A stretch of DNA of 36,350 bases, taken from contig JAFGKU010000106.1 of assembly GCA_016928415.1 (NCBI GenBank), forward strand, positions 1 through 36,350, given 5' to 3'. Positions 8,796 to 16,018 of the stretch are shown piece by piece (the stretch's first letter is position 1; each line of letters begins with the position of its first letter). The DNA comes from Spirochaetales bacterium (lineage in GTDB: Bacteria > Spirochaetota > Spirochaetia > SZUA-6 > JAFGRV01). Under the pieces are notes generated by a model that worked only from the letters and a program-made list of their open reading frames with translations, ran no database searches and was not told the DNA's origin. A program made the position numbers and the translations under genes.

Positions 8796-9860
8796 TTATT
8801 CTCCTTTCTCTCCTCTAATAAAAGGTACATATTCACCGTACCCCTCTCTTTCCATGTCCTTCAGGGGTATGAACCGCAGCGAGGCCGAGTTGATGCAGTA
8901 TCTTAAGCCGGTAGGCGGCGGCCCGTCTTCAAAGACATGACCCAGATGGGAATCCGCGTAGCGGCTCCTCACTTCAACACGACGCATACCGTAGGAAGTA
9001 TCCACCCTGGATAATACATTGGCCGGGACAAGGGGAATGATAAAACTCGGCCAGCCCGTGCCGGATTCAAACTTGTCCCTCGAACTGAACAGCGGTTCTC
9101 CTGAAACGATATCCACGTAAATCCCTTCCTCATGGTTGTTCCAGAACCTGTTATTGAAAGACGGTTCCGTGCCTTCCTGCTGCGTCACCTCAAACTGAAG
9201 CGGGGATAAGTGCTTTTTAATTTCCTGCTCACCCGGTTTCTTGTACATGCCGCCTTTTAGTCCCGGAAAACCAGGGGTTTTTATGCCTTCTTCAACCTTT
9301 TTTCTTCCGGAGCCGGCAAGGTATTTTATATATTCTTCCGGATGGGAAACCGAATAATACTGCTCCTCAGGTCCCGCCGAATAAAAGGCTCCCGCCTTTT
9401 CCAGTTCAACGGCTATGGGTTTTTCATACATACCCGAATTCTCAAGCTTTTGAATGGCGGACTCCGCCTTCTCCTTCTGCTCATCCGTATCCCAGAAAAT
9501 CACCGGGCGGAACTGTTTTCCCCTGTCGTTGAACTGCCCGTTCGCGTCCACCGGGTCAATAAACATCAAATACTTTTCCAGCAGGCTGTTGAGCGTAATG
9601 CGGCCCGGATGAAATGTAACCCGGACAGCTTCGAGAAATCCCTTTTCAGCAAAATCGTTTGCGGAAGGTTTCCCTGAACTCCCGCCGGTATATCCCGCCT
9701 CCGTCAATACTACCCCGTACACCTTTTCAAACTCGGACTGCAGGTACCAGAACCGGCCGCCTGTAAAAATGGCAACGGATAAATGATCCGTCCCCATCTC
9801 CTTTCCCGAGACGCAGCCGAATCCTGCCAGCAATATCATCAAAATAATCAAGTATCTCAT
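8796..9860 (-). CDS. msrAB: MsrA-MsrB fusion with a degenerate MsrA half
   Basis: A 354-residue exported protein. Residues 1-20 are hydrophobic and contain AGFGC, a possible loose lipobox with Cys16. Residues 27-185 follow the MsrA pattern ([45 protein letters not shown]) but the catalytic Cys of GCFWG is Arg36, the following Glu is Gln, the GHAE block reads GFLE and the FYPAE/YHQ block is disrupted, so this half cannot work as MsrA. Residues 215-335 form a complete MsrB domain, with [33 protein letters not shown] and catalytic Cys322; the zinc CxxC pairs are absent. The MsrB half should reduce methionine-R-sulfoxide. The dead half may be a scaffold or peptide-binding unit. Lies between dipZ and msrA in one operon. 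Confidence 0.92.
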   Translation of the reverse strand: MRYLIILMILLAGFGCVSGKEMGTDHLSVAIFTGGRFWYLQSEFEKVYGVVLTEAGYTGGSSGKPSANDFAEKGFLEAVRVTFHPGRITLNSLLEKYLMFIDPVDANGQFNDRGKQFRPVIFWDTDEQKEKAESAIQKLENSGMYEKPIAVELEKAGAFYSAGPEEQYYSVSHPEEYIKYLAGSGRKKVEEGIKTPGFPGLKGGMYKKPGEQEIKKHLSPLQFEVTQQEGTEPSFNNRFWNNHEEGIYVDIVSGEPLFSSRDKFESGTGWPSFIIPLVPANVLSRVDTSYGMRRVEVRSRYADSHLGHVFEDGPPPTGLRYCINSASLRFIPLKDMEREGYGEYVPFIRGEKGE

Positions 9861-9922
9861 ATCCTTTTAACCTCCTTTTGCCGGGATTTCCGCATACACA
9901 ATGGAAAACCCGGCACATTGTC

Positions 9923-11728
9923 TTACCCAAACGTAAAGGCAAACAACCTCAATCGGCCGGCAACATCCAATTCAAGGATATGCGGGCCGGCTTCCATTAA
10001 ATTGACCACTTCATAAAGCCGGCTTTCCCTGGGAACCAGAACCCCTTCACTCACGTCGGCCGCCCCGGATACGAATTTGCCGTCAAGTTTTACCGTGATC
10101 CGGCCCCCCTTCTCGACGGGTTCCACCACCAGGAAAACCTTTCTGGAATGGAATCCCAGTTTGAGCGTTCCCTGTTTTTCGGGAAGGATATATTCCCCGG
10201 CAACCAACCATTTACCCCTAAGCGTCCATTGTCCGTTAGATGGCGACTCCACGGGGATATAATCGGCCGTTTGATCTTTTTTAAGGTCAACGGCGGATAC
10301 GAATCCCTTTTCGCGGCCGTAGCCCAGGTACATTTCCGGGGTTTTTGAAAATAAGCCGGGGTCAACCACGGTCTCCGTTTTGTTTACCTTTTTCCCGGCC
10401 TCCTCCAAAAGGGTACTGATGACCTTTTCCGATGTTTCGTAATGGCCTTCGCCGAAACTGAAATAACGGACGTTTCCCTTTGCATCGATAAAATAATGGG
10501 CTGGCCAGTAATGGTTCGCGTAGGCCCTCCATTGTCGGTATTGATTATCAAGTATGACGGGCCAGGTTACACCAAGGTCTTCAATGGCCTTTTGCACATT
10601 GTCCTTGTTCTTTTCGAATTCGAATTCCGGGGTGTGCACGCCGAGAATGACAAATCCCTTGTCCGCGTATTTTTCATACCACTTTTTCAGGTAAGGAATG
10701 GTGCGCACACAGTTGATGCAGCTGTACGTCCAGAAATCCACAAGGACGACTTTACCGGAAAGGTCTTCCATTGAAAGGGACGTGTCCTCAGTGCCTTTAA
10801 TGTCTATGCTTCTTTTTATCAGGGCATCACGATTCAACAGGGCACCCTTTGTAACTATGTCCGGCGCCGGTCCGTAATTGGAAAGCTTCCCGTCATTCGG
10901 CGGGTCGGTCCCGATAAACGATACCGGCTCCATAGTTTCAGATCCGGGATTTCCCCTTTTATCCAGTTCCCGGCGCACCGCATCCGTGTTTTCAAAAGCC
11001 GTCAATCCCGTTCCGTATTCAGGAAAGGCGGAAAGCAGGGCGGACTGGAACTGCCGGTCCCAGCCGAATCCGATGGCGACCGCGACAACGATCATGAGCA
11101 CACCGAAGGCCTTCTGTATTTTTACAGAATTTTTGACTAAAAAGGGTACCTTGGTCAATAGGGTCCGGCCGGTGAACATGATCAATAACATGGGCAGTGC
11201 CGTACCGATGGAATAAGCCAGTGTAATGAAAACGGCACCACCGTCAAGGCTTTCGGTCAAAGCAAGGCTGACAACGGACGCCATTATCGGACCCACGCAG
11301 GGTGTCCAGACAAGGCCGAGACTTAAACCGACGGGAAATCCGCCGAAAAAACTTTTAAGGCCGCTTTTCTTTTTTTCCGGATCCCCGACCTGGCCGGGTT
11401 TCATCCGGCCCAGATTGGCGAGCCTCGATGCCGCTATTCCGAACCAGTCATGCAGTTTGGGTACCAGCAGCACGAGTCCGAAAAAGGCAATCAGTACCAC
11501 GGCAACGATCCGCAGTACATCCGGTGAAATGCCGAATGCCTGAACAATGGTCGTCAACATTAATGTGAAAAAGGTGAAACTCACCACGAATCCTGTCACG
11601 ATACCAAAGGACCGGGTTTTGCCTCCCCCTACCCCGCCAGCCAGGACAACGGGCAGGATGGGGAGGATACAGGGTGACAGGACCGTGATGATCCCCGAAA
11701 TAAAAGCGAAAAACAGGAGGATAGTCAT
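9923..11728 (-). CDS. DipZ-type CcdA-thioredoxin transmembrane electron conduit
   Basis: A 601-residue inner-membrane protein that should carry electrons from cytoplasmic thioredoxin to the periplasm. Residues 1-225 are a CcdA/DsbD-beta domain of about six membrane helices, with the redox pair Cys20 (TVLSPCILPILP) and Cys144 (GLVWTPCVGPIM). Residues 285-445 are a TlpA-like thioredoxin domain with CINC (Cys337, Cys340) after VLVDFWTYS, and a later WPAHYFID block. Residues 455-601 form a beta-rich C-terminal domain, as in mycobacterial DipZ. The start at 11728 is preferred to an upstream ATG because GAGGAGGG lies just upstream and the first helix begins there. It begins one base after the thioredoxin-gene stop. 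Neighbouring Msr genes suggest its electrons serve methionine sulfoxide repair. Confidence 0.93.
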   Translation of the reverse strand: MTILLFFAFISGIITVLSPCILPILPVVLAGGVGGGKTRSFGIVTGFVVSFTFFTLMLTTIVQAFGISPDVLRIVAVVLIAFFGLVLLVPKLHDWFGIAASRLANLGRMKPGQVGDPEKKKSGLKSFFGGFPVGLSLGLVWTPCVGPIMASVVSLALTESLDGGAVFITLAYSIGTALPMLLIMFTGRTLLTKVPFLVKNSVKIQKAFGVLMIVVAVAIGFGWDRQFQSALLSAFPEYGTGLTAFENTDAVRRELDKRGNPGSETMEPVSFIGTDPPNDGKLSNYGPAPDIVTKGALLNRDALIKRSIDIKGTEDTSLSMEDLSGKVVLVDFWTYSCINCVRTIPYLKKWYEKYADKGFVILGVHTPEFEFEKNKDNVQKAIEDLGVTWPVILDNQYRQWRAYANHYWPAHYFIDAKGNVRYFSFGEGHYETSEKVISTLLEEAGKKVNKTETVVDPGLFSKTPEMYLGYGREKGFVSAVDLKKDQTADYIPVESPSNGQWTLRGKWLVAGEYILPEKQGTLKLGFHSRKVFLVVEPVEKGGRITVKLDGKFVSGAADVSEGVLVPRESRLYEVVNLMEAGPHILELDVAGRLRLFAFTFG

Positions 11729-11729
11729 G

Positions 11730-12233
11730 TCATCCCTCCTCTTCCCTGACAACGCGCCTTAAAATCTCCGCCGTTTTACCGCCGTTCCACTTGGTAATTT
11801 CTTTACCTTCTTCATTGATCTGCACAAAGGTATGCTGGTACGTCACGTTATACCTGGACTTCAACTCGGTTTCTTTATCATAGTTGACAATCACCAGGGA
11901 AATATCACCGAGTGATTTAATCCGTTCGTTAATATCCTGAATCGCGGCCCTGCAGGTAGGGCACCAATCCGCAAAGAAAAAAAGAACCACCGGACCGGTT
12001 TTTACCAAAGCACGCGCATCATCAAGTGTCGTAAAATCAATTTTACCGCCCGCGGCCATCATCGTTTCATCACTCATCATCATGGTTTCCCCGCCTTCGT
12101 CGCTCATCATCATGGTCCCTCCATAATCGTCACTCATCATGTTGTCCGTGTCTTTGTCTTCCACACCGGACGCCATTAACAGGGGATTCAATCCCGCAAA
12201 AAAAATTAAACTAAGCAATGCAATGGTTTTCAT
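11730..12233 (-). CDS. Exported thioredoxin-like protein with methionine-rich repeat
   Basis: A 167-residue protein with a signal peptide (about residues 1-22), a low-complexity segment at 31-61 and a thioredoxin domain from about 64. The low-complexity segment is three copies of a ten-residue unit beginning MMSD(D/E) at residues 32, 42 and 52, and contains ten Met in under 30 residues along with Asp, Glu and Gly. The thioredoxin domain has VVLFFFADWCPTC (Cys91, Cys94), a variant of WCGPC, and ends with TKWNGGKTAEILRRVV. The conserved cis-Pro position reads THTF-like (YQHTFVQI), which lacks the usual Pro. It is the first gene of the operon, with AGGAGG upstream of ATG, and probably passes electrons between DipZ and the Msr enzymes. 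The Met-rich unit may be an oxidant sink or a metal-binding stretch. Confidence 0.9.
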   Translation of the reverse strand: MKTIALLSLIFFAGLNPLLMASGVEDKDTDNMMSDDYGGTMMMSDEGGETMMMSDETMMAAGGKIDFTTLDDARALVKTGPVVLFFFADWCPTCRAAIQDINERIKSLGDISLVIVNYDKETELKSRYNVTYQHTFVQINEEGKEITKWNGGKTAEILRRVVREEEG

Positions 12234-12266
12234 AACTTAACGCCTCCTTCGCGTAAAACTATTTAT

Positions 12267-12295
12267 ATTATCAATTTACTAATAAATTATCACAA
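12267..12295 (-). promoter_or_regulatory. Promoter of the thioredoxin-dipZ-msr operon
   Basis: On the minus strand TTGTGA (12295-12290) and GATAAT (12272-12267) are separated by exactly 17 bases and lie about 35 bases before the ATG at 12233. The -35 is weak while the -10 is good, which is typical of an activator-dependent promoter, and the -35 lies inside one copy of the tandem repeat next to it. Confidence 0.6.
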
Positions 12296-12309
12296 AAGTA
12301 TCACAAAAG
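12288..12309. promoter_or_regulatory. Perfect 11-bp tandem repeat, candidate response-regulator site
   Basis: TATCACAAAAG occurs twice head to tail (12288-12298 and 12299-12309; CTTTTGTGATA on the transcribed strand). OmpR/PhoB-family regulators bind direct repeats with an 11-bp period next to or over the -35 element, and an OmpR-family regulator gene lies 1.5 kb upstream in the same cluster. The link between this regulator and this site is inference. Confidence 0.6.
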
Positions 12310-12343
12310 AAAAAAGAAAGGTTAACAAATGGAAGCTTAATTA

Positions 12344-13801
12344 TTAAATGGGAAGTCTGACAAAGAAACAGGTCCCCTGTCCGGGAGTGCTTTCGACGGT
12401 GAGGGCACCGCCGTGAAGTTCGATCATCTGCCTGGTAATGGCCAGTCCCAGGCCGGTTTTACCGGAAGAACGTTTTTTATCCCTCTTGCCGTGGAAATAC
12501 CGGTCAAAAATATGCGGTAACTCTTCAGCGGGTATACCCGGGCCGGTATCCCTGACCGAAATTACCGTTTTCCCGTCTTCAACCGCCAGACCCACCGTTA
12601 CCGTACTCCCAGCCGGCGCATAACGCAGGGCATTTTCTATCAGGTTGGTCAACACGCGTTCAATCATACCGATGTCCGCGTTGAGCATCGGTATGCCACC
12701 GGCGGCTTCAATGGAGATGGAGACACGGGTCGTATCGGCGGAAGGTTTCAATTTAATGGCAACGTCCTGCACCAGTTCCCTGATATTAAACATTTCACGG
12801 TTGGGCTGCACCTGCCGGTTTTCCAGCATTACCAGTTCAAAAAGCTCTTCCACGAGATTCTGAAACCCGGAAACATTATGCATGATAATGTCCAGGAATT
12901 CCTTTCGATTGTCCGGTGAAAGCTGTTCATCCTTTAATATGAGTGTCTCCAGGTAACCGCGAATTGACGCCAGGGGACTCCGCAGGTCGTGGGAAAAATT
13001 GGCAATCAATTCCTTTCTCATTTCACCGGCGCGTTTCAGTTCTTCCACGCCCTCGGCAATAGAGGCGGCCATACCGTTGAATGTTTTACCGAGGGTACTG
13101 AGTTCATCGTTCCCCTTGATTTGTACGGGTGTAAACGGCTTACCCTGCTTAAAGGATTGAATGGCCATGTTCAAAATCCTCAACCTGCCCGTCAGGATGA
13201 AAAAAAGGAGAAATCCGGCGATCAGGGTTACCAGGATGATGATTGAAAAAGCGATCAATGCCGTCCGCGCGTAATAGCCGGTCCGGATGGCATTTAAGGA
13301 ACGATCATAACCCTGCCCGCCGAGTATTATATAAACATAACCTTTCATCGAACCCATATTAAGCGGGGCCGCGGAAAAAGGCTTCTGCCTGTCCTGGCTC
13401 CTGGGATCTTCACCGAGAATCAGGCTGCTGCCCTTACTGGCAATAAAATCATCCAAGGGTTTCAGGCCAATCCTGTCCCGTGCAATATTCTCTCCCGGGT
13501 GGGTAAAATAGGCAAGGATAGCGCCTTCATCATCAAGAAGGTATATCTCGACCATGGGATTCAGCACCATCATGTAATGTATGGCATTGCCTATTTTCTC
13601 CCTGGAAAAACCTTCCTGGACAAGGGGTTGAATTTCAGTGGCAATACTTTGTGCGTATCCCCGGTTTAGAACCTGCTCCACTTCGTCAAACAGGTAGCCG
13701 GAAAAATAAAAGGCAATGACGATGAATCCCGCTCCCAGCAGGGTTATTAAAAGAAGAAAAATGACGGAAAGCCGTGCGTAAAAGGAATGAAAAATTTTCA
13801 T
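12344..13801 (-). CDS. Sensor histidine kinase (HAMP type)
   Basis: A 485-residue inner-membrane kinase, partner of the response regulator just upstream. Helix 1 spans about residues 10-34, an extracytoplasmic sensor region about 35-178, and helix 2 about 181-205, followed by a HAMP linker (about 206-258). The HisKA box is NFSHDLRSPLASIRGYLETL with phospho-acceptor His271. The ATPase domain shows NLIENALRYAP (N box), VRDTGPGIP (G1), IFDRYFHG (F box) and GKTGLGLAITRQM (G2), so the catalytic core looks intact. The sensor region contains five or more Met but no Cys. The start at 13801 is chosen because the upstream extension would overlap the regulator gene in a non-membrane segment; GGAGG lies about 13 bases upstream. 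Two bases separate it from the regulator stop. Confidence 0.93.
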   Translation of the reverse strand: MKIFHSFYARLSVIFLLLITLLGAGFIVIAFYFSGYLFDEVEQVLNRGYAQSIATEIQPLVQEGFSREKIGNAIHYMMVLNPMVEIYLLDDEGAILAYFTHPGENIARDRIGLKPLDDFIASKGSSLILGEDPRSQDRQKPFSAAPLNMGSMKGYVYIILGGQGYDRSLNAIRTGYYARTALIAFSIIILVTLIAGFLLFFILTGRLRILNMAIQSFKQGKPFTPVQIKGNDELSTLGKTFNGMAASIAEGVEELKRAGEMRKELIANFSHDLRSPLASIRGYLETLILKDEQLSPDNRKEFLDIIMHNVSGFQNLVEELFELVMLENRQVQPNREMFNIRELVQDVAIKLKPSADTTRVSISIEAAGGIPMLNADIGMIERVLTNLIENALRYAPAGSTVTVGLAVEDGKTVISVRDTGPGIPAEELPHIFDRYFHGKRDKKRSSGKTGLGLAITRQMIELHGGALTVESTPGQGTCFFVRLPI

Positions 13802-13803
13802 CG

Positions 13804-14526
13804 TTACAAAATTTCCTCCGCTTCGGCGAACCTGTATCCCACGCCCCACACGGTTTTCAAGTATACGGGATTACCCGGATCCTTTTCAATTTTCATCCTC
13901 AGCCTGTTTATGTGGGAATTAACGGTATGGTCATACCCTTCGTACCTGTATCCCCACACGAGGTTGAGAAGATCGCTCCTGCTGTATGTTTTTCCCGGAT
14001 TCCGGATAAAAAGGGCCAGAAGATCAAATTCCTTGACGGTCAGGTCTATCTTCTTCCCGTTCATGACCACTTTTCTCTTGTCAAAATCAACAGAAAAGTC
14101 TCCAAAATGAATGTTGCCCTTTTCATTGTTATTCAGCTGGCTGTCCTTTTCGACGCGTGAACGGCGAAGAAGGGCCTTGACCCTGGCCGTCAATTCCCGG
14201 ACGCTGAACGGCTTGGTCATGTAATCGTCGGCCCCTATCTCGAGCCCTAAAACCCTGTCAATTTCCCCGGATTTCGCCGTCAGCATGAGAATGGGTATTA
14301 GCGGATTCTTTTCACGTATCCGCCGGCAGATGGAAATCCCGTCCATGCCGGGCAGCATAATATCCAGGATGACAAGGGAATACGGTTCTGCAAGAGCCTT
14401 CTTGAGTCCTTCCATCCCGTTTTTCACTTTTTCCACCACATAACCCAGGTCCCCTACATTCATGGCCACTACATTGGCTATTTCACCGTCGTCTTCAATA
14501 AGGAGTATCGATTCGGAACCGGTCAT
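13804..14526 (-). CDS. OmpR/PhoB-family response regulator
   Basis: A 240-residue cytoplasmic transcription factor. The receiver domain (residues 6-120) has the acidic pair Glu11/Asp12-Asp13, phospho-acceptor Asp55 in LVILDIMLPGMDG, the switch Thr in MLTAK and the Lys of DDYMTKPF. The C-terminal winged helix (about 142-236) has FDLLALFIRNPGKTYSRSDL and TVNSHINRLRMKIE, typical of the family. Its ATG overlaps the stop of the pcm-like gene by four bases (ATGA) and GGGAGG stands just upstream, so the two are translationally coupled. The perfect 11-bp tandem repeat at 12288-12309 is its most likely target in the window. Confidence 0.95.
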   Translation of the reverse strand: MTGSESILLIEDDGEIANVVAMNVGDLGYVVEKVKNGMEGLKKALAEPYSLVILDIMLPGMDGISICRRIREKNPLIPILMLTAKSGEIDRVLGLEIGADDYMTKPFSVRELTARVKALLRRSRVEKDSQLNNNEKGNIHFGDFSVDFDKRKVVMNGKKIDLTVKEFDLLALFIRNPGKTYSRSDLLNLVWGYRYEGYDHTVNSHINRLRMKIEKDPGNPVYLKTVWGVGYRFAEAEEIL

Positions 14527-15386
14527 GCGTCCTCCCTGGTAAAGGGGACAAAGAGCACCTTTCCTCCCTTATACAAGTCTTCCCTTTTAATTTCGATTTT
14601 TTTTGATTCGGGATTCAGGGTTTTGGTAACTTTCAGCAGCGTCTGCCCGGTCGGCGGACCCACCGGTATCACCATGATCCCGTTGAACGCAAGTTGGGAT
14701 AACAGTGGAGGCGGGATATGGTCAATCGCGCAGGTTACGATGATCCTGTCAAAAGGCGCGTATTCCTCCCAGCCGAAGTAACCGTCCGCATTTTTCCGTT
14801 TGATGTTTTTGTATTCAGGATAATCAGCGGAAAGTTTTGTAAAGAGCCGGTCCGTTTCCCCGGCCAGAGGTTCGATGATCTCGATCGTGTAAACACGGTC
14901 CGTTAATTCGGCAAGAACGGCAGCCTGGTATCCCGAGCCCGTCCCAATTTCAAGCACATTCTTATCAGGCGAAAGATCAAGCGCGTTTGTCATCTTTGCC
15001 ACTATATGCGGATGTGAAATGGTAACGCCATACCGCAGGGAAAGGACGGTATAGTTATATGCCCTTTCCCGGTCCTCGGGATTACAGAAATTTTCACGCG
15101 GGGCCAGAAGCAGCGCCTTAAAAACGTCCGGCCGCGTGAGATCCTTCCATAACCGGGCACTGTCAAACCGGTCCCACCTTTTTTCAAGAAAGGAACGCGT
15201 CTCTTTTGAATGAGCCATTCGCCATTTTATGAAACTTTCCCGGTCATCAATGGGAACCTCTTTGATTCTTTGAGCAATATCCAATGTGCCGGCGGCAGGT
15301 GACGGGCTCGGTTTTTGTAATGCGAAAAGGGAATCCGGAACGAAAAAGGGAATAATCGCCACCAGTAAAAATAGGATGCACCTCAT
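14523..15386 (-). CDS. pcm: Exported protein-L-isoaspartate O-methyltransferase-like protein
   Basis: A 287-residue member of the PCMT family, which methylates isoaspartyl residues formed by Asn deamidation or Asp isomerisation and so starts their repair. Residues 1-23 are a signal peptide or membrane anchor (hydrophobic run ending SLFALQ). About 75 further residues precede the methyltransferase fold. Family blocks are YGVTISHPHIVAKMTNAL (about 118-135), the S-adenosylmethionine motif NVLEIGTGSGYQAAVLAEL (about 142-160), FDRIIVTCAIDHIPPPLLSQL and IPVGPPTGQTLLKV. Standard Pcm is about 210 residues and cytoplasmic. An exported form is odd because S-adenosylmethionine is not expected outside the cytoplasm. 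No clear ribosome site precedes the ATG. It is the first gene of the cluster and overlaps the response regulator start. Confidence 0.88.
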   Translation of the reverse strand: MRCILFLLVAIIPFFVPDSLFALQKPSPSPAAGTLDIAQRIKEVPIDDRESFIKWRMAHSKETRSFLEKRWDRFDSARLWKDLTRPDVFKALLLAPRENFCNPEDRERAYNYTVLSLRYGVTISHPHIVAKMTNALDLSPDKNVLEIGTGSGYQAAVLAELTDRVYTIEIIEPLAGETDRLFTKLSADYPEYKNIKRKNADGYFGWEEYAPFDRIIVTCAIDHIPPPLLSQLAFNGIMVIPVGPPTGQTLLKVTKTLNPESKKIEIKREDLYKGGKVLFVPFTREDA

Positions 15387-16018
15387 ATTATTAAAGGGTA
15401 TAAATTGATTGCCATTACGTCAATACCCGGGAATCACTTAAACCAAACGATGCATTAAATTCCGGCTAAGCACCCCCTTAATAGGGTTCTGATGCAAATA
15501 TTCAGTATAAACCTATATCTTCACACCACGATAAGCATTATGCAGTAATCCCCGGTAAATTATCAATGAAAATCTTATCATTGCCAAAGTATTTGAAAAA
15601 ATCCTTTATCCATATCTTCTTCATCATGCGCATCGCTTCTACGCCCTGCAGTATCCAGGTCTTGAATGAAAAAAATCCCAGCATCGGTCGTATCCTCCAC
15701 TTTATGCGCCAGAACACAAAACAGCACCCCAAAAAGCAAAAAAAGCGGATTAGTACATGAAAACAGCAGAATTGTCAATTTAAAATTTACAGAACTGCCT
15801 GTACAATTACGGCCATATATTATCCTGAAAAAATAAAATGGTGGTTTAAAGCGCATGGAACGTTTGTGCCTGCAGAAAACGTTTTGTTTTTTAACCACAT
15901 GCTTTCAAGCATGGGATAATATGGCCAGCCTGAAGATCGGAATATTTTCCGGTATATCGGAATATATTACTACCCAGCTAAAAAAAATAAAAATAGTAAA
16001 AAATGGAGGTCAAAAAGT
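15387..16018. other. 632-base gap with repeats, no confident gene
   Basis: Between the divergent pcm-like and multimodular genes. Visible are a possible 48-codon frame (15538-15684, minus), a near-palindrome pair GGCCATATATTATCC (15811-15825) and GGATAATATGGCC (15914-15926), a 7-bp hairpin CATGCTT/AAGCATG at 15898-15913, and a 10-bp direct repeat ATCGGAATAT at 15936-15945 and 15956-15965. GGAGG precedes the gene at 16019. I see no RNA gene. Confidence 0.4.
15538..15684 (-). CDS. Possible 48-residue ORF or gene remnant
   Basis: Starting at ATG 15684 with GGAGG nine bases upstream, this frame encodes a short basic peptide beginning MLGFFSFKTWILQ and ending FIDNLPGITA. The good ribosome site and the balanced composition suggest it may be translated or may be what remains of a larger gene. 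Other frames across the region do not extend it convincingly. No family is recognised. Confidence 0.25.
   Translation of the reverse strand: MLGFFSFKTWILQGVEAMRMMKKIWIKDFFKYFGNDKIFIDNLPGITA

Noticed and set aside
15578..15898. 106-codon minus-strand frame in the gap before the multimodular gene
   Set aside because: Low-complexity and Phe/Cys-rich with no ribosome site; the shorter frame at 15538-15684 has better support.
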